Positions 55,992-64,000 of a stretch of 64,000 bases of DNA are shown here, piece after piece. Numbering within the stretch: the stretch's first letter is position 1; each line of letters starts with the position of its first letter. The notes below the pieces were generated by a model. It had not been told where the DNA came from. It ran no database searches and saw only the letters and a program-made list of their open reading frames with translations. A program made the position numbers and the translations under genes. Source of the stretch: Paracentrotus lividus (taxonomy: Eukaryota > Echinodermata > Echinoidea > Camarodonta > Echinidae); contig CALNVZ010000174.1 of assembly GCA_940671915.1 (NCBI GenBank), forward strand, positions 22,330,925-22,394,924, in the 5' to 3' direction.

Positions 55992-57370
55992 ATGTAAATC
56001 GTGGCACTTAATTGAGTATATATATAGTGCAATTTTTAACAGAAATATATTTTCGGGATCATTAACTGTATTTTCTTTAATCCGACAATAATGGACATTT
56101 CTAAATTTGTTCACGCCTTATGCAATTTCCTTCAGAACTTTCTGCTAGTCATGGATAAAAATGGTAATCCTGCTCAAGACGGATATTGCCTATTCTCTTG
56201 CAAATGTCGTGTAAGATGTACTAGCTACGTGCTCAAAACGATATAACATGATAATATACCCCCCCAAAAAAAATCCTGCCTTTTTTTCACCGCCGCGATC
56301 ACATGTCCTTCTAATAAACCGAATTTGGAATTCATGAATATGAGTGGAAGCCATAATGAAACATGACTAGCTTTGACCTCCTCTCTGCCTTCCCCGCCCA
56401 TATGCCTCTCTCTTTCTCTTTGAAAAATGGTGGTACAGATGGCGAAAATCATGCTTTAGATATTGAATTTTCGCAACGATATCAGCTGTACAAACGGTAT
56501 TACATTTTTGTATGTGTGTATGATGCGCTTTATTATTATCTAATTTGATTTAGCCGATCAGTGATTTAATTCCTAGATGATACGCTTGTTATTTGTGTTA
56601 TATATGGTATATGGCTTTTTTTTTGTGAAGATGCTGCTTTTTAGAAGCTAGGGTCACTTCAATTTGAGTGAAGAGGCTTTATTAGGGCACAGACACGGGC
56701 GTCCATCGGTCCTCATATGGCTATTAATCCCTAATATGGTTTTGAATAATTGCTCCTGCTTCCTGGTAATACATGCATATATTTTTTGGAGGGCCATTTG
56801 CTTTTTACTGTTCTTATGACCGTTATCATTATTATTTTATACCGTGTATACCGTATTACTGACTTACATGATGTCACATTATCAAACATGACACTCTTAT
56901 CATGCTCATCGTTTATAACCAAGCTTGAAAGTGCAATCCCTGACTTACCAATGTCCCGGATGTGCAAGCAGACCCGTCCTCCCCAAAACCAACCCAAAAA
57001 ATCCATCTTACATTACGAGCAAAAAAAAGCACAGATAATTTTTAGCACCTTTAAAGCAACCCTAATCGACGAAATGTCGCCGTTGACATACACGACACGG
57101 TGTATAGGTACAGTAGTATCCATCCGTCATCCACTTCCATGATGTTTACCTATATACATGATATATTAAATGCTTATTGTATATTAATATCCCAGCCTCC
57201 TGTCAGTGTTCATGATTTAAATCTCCAGTCTTATGTATCCGAGAATGATAAATGTATATCCTATATTCTTTGGTCAAATTAACAAAAAAGAAAAGATATT
57301 ATAAATTATATTCTTTCCAACATTACGATAGGTATTGCGAACGTGGACGAATTTTTCCCCCGAGTGTTTT
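55992..57370. other. Non-coding stretch
   Basis: No supported gene. A 130-codon open frame at 56750-57142 has no domain I recognise and lacks splice or compositional support. Confidence 0.45.
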
Positions 57371-57378
57371 TTTTTTCC

Positions 57379-57386
57379 ACACTCTC

Positions 57387-57425
<39 letters not shown>
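57379..57425. repeat. (TC)n microsatellite
   Basis: TC repeat with one TTTG interruption. Confidence 0.85.
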
Positions 57426-57433
<8 letters not shown>

Positions 57434-57874
57434 GGCTCACTATCTCTTTTTATCTACCTCTCGCTTTTCCTTATTTTTGGGGGGATTAAATTAGTCAAAT
57501 TGATTAATTAAAGGACTTGTTGCAGACTTCGCTAATATCGGAGCAGATTATTTTTCTCGGGGACCACTCCTCCATCTTTCATCATTATTCCAGTAAGCCG
57601 AACTATATTATGTTTTATATAGGACGTTTGAACGCGGTAGAGACAGTTGAGGTATTAGGGTAGCCCACAATACTGACAGACCTAAGAATAAATGATACGA
57701 TGATAGAGTGTGGACGCACTATAGTGTGAGAATGATATAGATGTCTCTCTCTCTCTCTCTGTTGACGTCAATGTTGTGAGAAAGGTGACAACGGTTCTGC
57801 AGGCTAAAAGCAACACCCGAGATACCTACCTGCCTGCCTGCCTGCTAGCCGATGTGCTAGCTGTGCGACCAGAG

Positions 57875-57968
57875 ACGATGGCTACCGAGGTGACTGACTT
57901 GGGAATTATTCAGCTTCCTGAATATAATTATGCATCTTATGACCTCTATAAAATACGTGGTTGGTCAG
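57875..57968 (+). CDS. Possible first exon (weak)
   Basis: An ATG in a good start context (GACGATGGC) opens MATEVTDLGIIQLPEYNYAS then YDLYKIRGWS before a possible donor (TCA|GTGTAT). The region 57770-57900 has more G+C than its surroundings, with a CCTG-repeat (57829-57846). No homology recognised; it may equally be chance. Confidence 0.2.
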
Positions 57969-58028
57969 TGTATGGGGATATAATGCGTTGTTTGTGTATC
58001 GTGCATGGATATGCAGAATTCTATTAAA

Positions 58029-58656
58029 AGAGAGAAAAGGAAAAAAACTTTAATTCAAGTGTAATTACATTTTTGGCATGTTTTGATGAAAATCATTATG
58101 TTTATTGAAAACTGAGGTTGAAGTAACGCATACGCTTTCAGTAAAATGTGTATTATTATGTAAGCTGAATAATTCCATCTATCGACATATAGAAAATGCG
58201 TCAACAGTAATTCAATTATTTTCCCAATTTATCCCGCCTGCATGAAATGCATTTTCACTTGTAATTATACAGTGACGTCGCAATGAATCGAATAAGCCTC
58301 TGCTCCATGCTTCATACGAAAATATTCATTGCATGGGATAAGGCTCTGTAATCTCGTATTATGATTGAGTGGCATACGACAGTTTTATTGTAGTATTCGC
58401 GTGATATTGGGTATTATGATATAAATATCAGGATGGATATTAATTCGAGCCGAGCTTGATTTCGCTTGGTATAATGATTCTGCATTATTTCTCTTTATCC
58501 ATTTATTATGATTTTGGTATAACGTTGAATTCCATTCACTCTTGCCCTTTGCACGGTTCAATTTCAATAACCTATTTCAACCTGTTATAATATGCCCGTT
58601 TTCCTCGGTTTTCACTCTCCGCCTTCCACTAGTATTAGGAAGAATACTCTCCAGCA

Positions 58657-58670
<14 letters not shown>
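58029..58670. other. Non-coding stretch
   Basis: Nothing recognised. Confidence 0.5.

Positions 58671-58718
<48 letters not shown>
58671..58718. repeat. (TA)n microsatellite
   Basis: Uninterrupted alternating TA. Confidence 0.9.
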
Positions 58719-58719
<1 letters not shown>

Positions 58720-59130
58720 CCCATGCATTCTTTAGAGCTATTTAAATGATTTTATCCTAATGCAATAATTATTATCACGTGATATCCTATAAAAGGGCTT
58801 CATTTCACTTCTGGAAAACAATGCTTGTTTGCTTGAAAGTTATTGATGACGCAGGAACCGGTTTCACACAGGAAATCGGAAGTCCGTCCTGTTTTATAAG
58901 AAAAAGACGCAATGCTAATTCCCGTCAGGAGAAAATTATTAGTACAGCAGCGCTAAGTGTATAATAAAAAAGGTATAATAGTATGCTATTATAATATTTA
59001 ACTTTTTCCATATATTTTTCATATTTTTAAAGTTACATATCAATATCTCATATCTATGTAAAGTACAGTGAACAAAATAGAGTACATACATACATTATTA
59101 GCATAAAGGTCAACATGGGACCTACATCAT

Positions 59131-59490
59131 GCGCGTATTTATTTGGGGGGGGGCTTTCGGGGTCCGGTCCCCGGGTAGGCAAAAGGGCGCCAAAATGACC
59201 TCAAAGGGGTGCCAAATTGACCTTAGAGGGGCGCCAAATTGAGCAAAATCAAAAAAAAAAATTAAAAAGATGAAAATTATACATGATTTGAGCCGATTGA
59301 CCCTCTTAAACCTCTTACCCCCCCCCCCCCCGCTTATCGCTCGGCAAGCGTGACGTGAAAAAAAAAATTGAGTGTATCTTTTCTCTCGTAACGGGGAAAA
59401 TGGGGTATACCTTTTTGGATCCAACACTGGGGGACCAAAATAAAAATCACATCAGGCCCCCCGGGGTGCTAAATCCTGGATACGCGCCTG
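59131..59490. mobile_element. GTGGCGGATCCAGGA-type repeat, copy 2 (inverse)
   Basis: Ends CGCGTATTTATTTGGGGGG and AATCCTGGATACGCGCCTG. Interior CTTATCGCTCGGCAAGCGTG and AATTGAGTGTATC are the inverse of blocks in 40738-41143. Contains three diverged GGGGCGCCAAA(T/A)TGACC units (about 59185-59245). Confidence 0.6.
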
Positions 59491-62400
59491 TACATGAAAC
59501 CAAGTTTGTAAAGCTAAAAGAGGCAAAAGTTTTCGATATACACACAATGAGTTTTATTTAAAAACTGACGAAACTTTCTTGTTAGATGTTGGTAAGTTTG
59601 TAGAGACCCCGCCCTTAAACATGCTAAAATTTTCAAGTGATACGTAATTTTATTCCTATACACTTATCACGGTTATCAGAATGGCATATCGGTTGAAAAT
59701 GATAAGAAAGTCATGCACGCGTCGATTTATAATAGGTTCCTTGTGTTTGGCTAAAGGCAACGATAGCCTCTTGCGATTTCACCCAGTATATTGAATCTAT
59801 TGATATCTGATATCAAGGCTCGTCGATAATTATTCAGACGGTATTGAATATCAGAATTTCATCAAAAGTGGAAACTTAAGAAACGAAAATACATATTGAT
59901 TCGTTCCATTGTAATCACAATCGCTCTCTTATATCGACCAAGCTGCTAAGATTGAACACTAAACACAAATTAGGCCGTCGAAGTTTTGTCAAAATTGCTG
60001 TAAGCGAATAATAATAATTGATAACAATGAACGTGTCCATGACCAAAATATCTCAAGAAACCTAAACCTTACATGATAGTCGATATCGTTTTTTCTTAAA
60101 CCATAATGAATTGATAACCAAAATATAATCTTATCCGCTTTTTATGTTTGCATCTTATTGAAGTCAATTTTGATATAAATTTTATATTAATGTAAGTATT
60201 TGTGTCCTTATTAGTCAGGCATAATTACATAATTCTAATAGGCCTATTTGATACAAGCATAAAATGATAATTATTTCAAAGCAAATGAAGATATGGGGAA
60301 TTCTGATTATCAGAAGATATAAGTGTTCAAAGCAACTCTATCAATCACCTTAAATAAGAGTAGGTTGACTGAGATATGGCCTTTAATTAAATCAAATATC
60401 AGGTGACTATATAAGCAGAGTAGGTGGCACATTTGCTCGAGACCAATCAATCTTGATTGATACAAATGCACGTTTTCAATCGAATAATGAATATCTCACT
60501 CAATCAGTGACATAAAAGCAAGCTACAAATAATTTCATATTCTCAAATTATATAATAACGTTATCTTTTATGGTTCAAAATGAGGGTTACACGAAGAAGA
60601 TGAATAAGTTGTATAGACGAATAAACCTATATGTATACAACTAAAATTATTTCTTTTTTTTATCAACAATATACATAAATAAATCCGTTTCAGACATTGT
60701 AAATATAATTCACAAAAGCTTTTAAACATTCACGTAATGCTGACTGTGCTATCAATGTTTTTTTTTTTTTACATGTTGTGTTGCATCACATTTCCGAAAA
60801 GATTTCTGAAGTCGAGTGCAATTATGCTGTTTAAAATTTTGTTCAAAATTGCGAATCAGTATCTGATTCATGTCGGGGGAAGTTCAAAGTCATTATAGGA
60901 TCTTAATTTCTATCTGTTGATTTCTTTACACCTTAATACAAACATTTTCCTGTTCATTATCATATTTTTGTCATAACCATTTTCTTATTTTTCTTCAATT
61001 TTGCCCTTTATTGCTCTTGGCGCATTTCGATCTAAGTTTTTACTTGTGCAATCGGCTTTTAAACCCCATGCATGCCTTTTTTAAGCGAAGAAATCTGATG
61101 CATTTACTGATTTGCAATTTCCGCACTCAAGCACACGCTTTCGGGCGATCAGCACATAAAAGCTGCATTGCTATTTTAAGTGCCGTCCTACATTTTATAT
61201 TCTCTCTCGGAGGAAAATCCACAACCTATTTAAAAATCCAAATTTTAGAGCAGAAATGGCTCTTCTATTTGCCTAATGTAGTTTGGAATGGGGTAGGGCA
61301 TGCACAACAGAGAGAGTCAAATATTGGCAAAGCAAATCTGATGTTGACAAACGGCGTATATTGTTATGCTAAACCTGTGGCTTATGTATTTCAATGCTAA
61401 ATGTTGCATTACATGGTTGTCGGTTGAAATTAAATTGTTTTGATTAACATATTTTGATGATTATCTAGCAATAAATATACCTATTATGTCCGTAATGACA
61501 ATTGCTGAGATAATTGCTCTCCGTAGTAGGCCTACGCCTTTCCTAAAACATCTTTATAAGAATCAATTATCCGAGTACAGGGGAAAACCCATTATTATCC
61601 CATGTTGTTTATTATTCAATATCACTCCTTCAAAAGGTGGTTCACTGCAAATTTGCATTAGAAAACCTTCATTATTGCCTGTGAACTCTCAATTCTTTAA
61701 CTATTTTGTTTAAGGTATTAAAGTTGATTTAGGTTTAAGAAATGTAAGATTATTGACCTTTTGATAAATTGTTTATAATTCACTGTCAATTTTTGTTTTG
61801 CTCTGAAAACCGAAATATATATCATTACATATTTTGGTACTAATTTACAATCGCCCTTAATTGTGCTTCATTCTTTCCAATTATGGCAGAATTATCCAAT
61901 CTTTTTGATAAATAGTAAATCTCTCATTCTCATTAAATGCAAATGACATTATATACATTAATGTATAGTGTCATTATGAATAGATAATTTATTTCTGCAT
62001 GATTCACAGCAATATTCTAACGTTTGTGACATATTCGGCGCTTCTTTCATTACCTTTCAAATGAATGGAATATAAATCGTGTGGGACAGCTCGCTTCGAA
62101 TGTTCGGAAAGGAAAGACTATAGCCTACTTGCAAACCAGATTGACCTCAGCGTAACCACGAATGGTTAAAAGCTTTTGGAGAGGGTATGAGGGTTTTTTT
62201 TTATTGCTGTCATTGGTTAAAACCACTCTTGTTTTCCCTTTTTAAGATCTTACTGTAAAACTATACCGTATGTGAATTACTCCATTTTTATGTCCTTTAA
62301 TGACAGTTGTAGAATGGAAAGGAGATTCTTTTTCTTTATTCATTTTTTTACTGTTTGTTCCAATATTATTTAAATATGAACCAGCTTTCTTTTATCATTT

Positions 62401-64000
62401 ATCCCCACCAAACTTTTTTTTTTTTTTTAGTATTAGCGTTTAAATGGCCTCATTGCCTATACATGACGATGTCATATTTGAGTCATTAAAAAAAATCGTA
62501 AACAAATCAATGTGGTTGAGCTTTTAAACGGTACCGTGGTCTATTAAATAGCCAAGATGAGTCAATAACGAAGACGAAATGGGTCCGGAAGAGCATCATC
62601 AAATTGAGAAGGCATCAGGCATTTCATTACCAGACAAGGCAGACGAGCTCAAGGGATGGAGGAGGGAGCATGGAGGACAATCATGCCTTAATCACATTCC
62701 ACTCTTGTTGTGTGAATAGTTCTAGTCATGTACAGGAGGTCGTTTCGTAGAATGTGGGAGCGGTAGAGTGTAGGAAAACATATAGGAAGGAGCTTCAGTA
62801 ATTTCAGCTCGTTCTAAATAAATCATATACTTGGGTCTAAGGGATTCTTTCAGTTTTAACCTTTCATCATAATATCATCACATAACAATAATTCTTATTA
62901 TGAGAAACGTGCAATGTTAAGCCGTACCCTGGCAATATGGAGAATATTGCAATTTGGTACAAAAACAGACAGAAGACGAATTTTGACCTTTCTCAAGGAA
63001 GAAAAATAGATTAACATTATCAGAAATGGAATAGAACGTCAGGTTAGGAATATAGGCCAGTAGACAGTTACGGTCTAGGGCAGCAGACAATTACAGATTT
63101 CATCTTGAAATCTCATTTCAGAGCACTTCAATTTCGAAAATGTCGGTTAAATCGCATCCGAATGACCATTCCTTATCATTTTCTTTGCGCTATGTTTTAG
63201 TTCATTTGATAGGCTAGGAAACGTACACTATAGGGAATTGCGAATTTTGCTCATCCTACTAAAACCAATTGAACATCCAGCTTATAAATTATAAATACAA
63301 TCAAACATTAATTTCGTATCTTTAAGCAATTTTATCTTTAACTCATTAATGTAAATGAGAAATAGGTATGATGACGTTGCAGTGTTTAGTAGTAGTTTTA
63401 AAAAAAAGATGCACTCCCTTAAAAAAAGGGACATTTTTTTACTGTGCGCATTTTATGCCCATAGCCTTCCACAAAACGAGTGGTTAGATTAAAAGAACTC
63501 GTAAGGTGGGTCTCATTTCCGTTCTAGAATTCAACTTGCCTATGCGACAAAGCACACCTTACCCCTTCCTCATTTTTCTCCTTCTCTTCCTCTCCCCTTC
63601 CATTTTTGTTTTTAATCCATCACGGTTTCTTGCCGATCCTTGATTGTTTTTCTTGACGCGTGTACCACGTTTAGACCAAAATCAATTCCTTGGGTCAACT
63701 AGTTTGCCTCGGTAGAATGAATTGCTACACATTCGACCCATGCTTTCCATCTCCTTCCATCTCATGCTTTCTTTCGACCACTGTGCCAATTTGCAGATGA
63801 AGTTGATTGATCAGTTCTTCGGTGTTATCACGTTTAGCTATTCGCGTTGTTTACATCAATTAATTTTCCGAGTGAATTTTGTATGCTAGAGGCTGCAGGT
63901 GGACAGACGGGAAATTTGACAACGTCACCTTGCGACCGGACCATTTCAGGAACTGTGGTTCCCCGTAGAATGAGAACATGTCCTATACTTTAACTGACAC
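59491..64000. other. AT-rich non-coding stretch
   Basis: No gene identified. Two open frames (61011-61400, 61486-61713) lack splice or domain support. A GC-richer segment at 62577-62720 (ATG at 62579) opens 46 codons with balanced composition but no recognised motif. Confidence 0.45.

Noticed and set aside
61011..61400. 129-codon plus-strand frame
   Set aside because: No recognisable motif, low G+C, no splice or promoter support; AT-rich sequence of this length gives such frames by chance rarely but without any corroboration I do not call it.
63885..63960. CAG-preceded open stretch (WTDGKFDNVTLRPDHFRNCG)
   Set aside because: Short, ends in a stop, no globin features; not the missing globin exon.
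1..64000. CRISPR arrays, bacterial operons, ribosome binding sites, viral genes
   Set aside because: Interrupted genes with GT-AG introns show this is eukaryotic nuclear DNA; no spaced direct-repeat array or viral gene was seen.

Overview
This window is eukaryotic genomic DNA, AT-rich and intron-dominated, from a metazoan. The presence of a many-exon xanthine dehydrogenase, a membrane-anchored globin of the globin X type, dense palindromic MITEs, Penelope-type retroelement remnants and long GA/TA/T microsatellites fits a marine invertebrate deuterostome, most likely an echinoderm (sea-urchin-like). The species call is an inference. There is one assembly gap (N) at 40044-40649.

Layout. (1) 1-30438, minus strand: almost all of a xanthine dehydrogenase (XDH) gene. 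I could place 30 consecutive coding exons, from the ATG at 30395 down to 1101, giving 1269 codons in an unbroken reading frame with consistent splice phases. The last part of the protein (about 75 residues in vertebrates, including the catalytic Glu of the AVGEPP motif) lies left of the window. The introns hold several transposon-derived structures, including two piggyBac-type MITEs in opposite orientation, a nested MITE, a perfect 150-bp palindromic MITE and a complex mosaic at 12.0-14.7 kb. (2) 30.4-47 kb: a region with no confidently assigned complete gene. It holds several MITEs, a candidate plus-strand terminal exon (32.7 kb), a housekeeping-type promoter signature (36.06-36.15 kb), an AACG-rich block around the assembly gap, an RFX X-box (43.6 kb) and a folded-back fragment of a Penelope-like element (44.5-45.6 kb). 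(3) 47375-47565, plus strand: first coding exon of a globin with an MGC acylation signal, ending exactly at the conserved globin B12.2 intron position. I could not find its later exons in the remaining 16 kb. (4) 48.0-49.4 kb: an 812-bp palindromic element inside TA repeats, then a tRNA-like gene with anticodon UCA next to a 50-base T tract. (5) 49.4-64 kb: mostly unique AT-rich non-coding sequence with microsatellites, one TA-flanked MITE, a second copy of the GGATCCAGGA-type repeat and only weak coding hints.

Function. XDH is the purine-catabolism enzyme that oxidises hypoxanthine to xanthine and xanthine to urate using NAD+. All its cofactor regions visible here (two 2Fe-2S clusters, FAD domain, molybdopterin domain) are conserved, but features used by mammals to convert the enzyme to an oxidase are not. 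The globin and XDH are not obviously linked functionally. The strongest unexplained thread is a set of fold-back elements at three separate loci that share one hairpin motif (CTGACGA-N-stem-GAAA).
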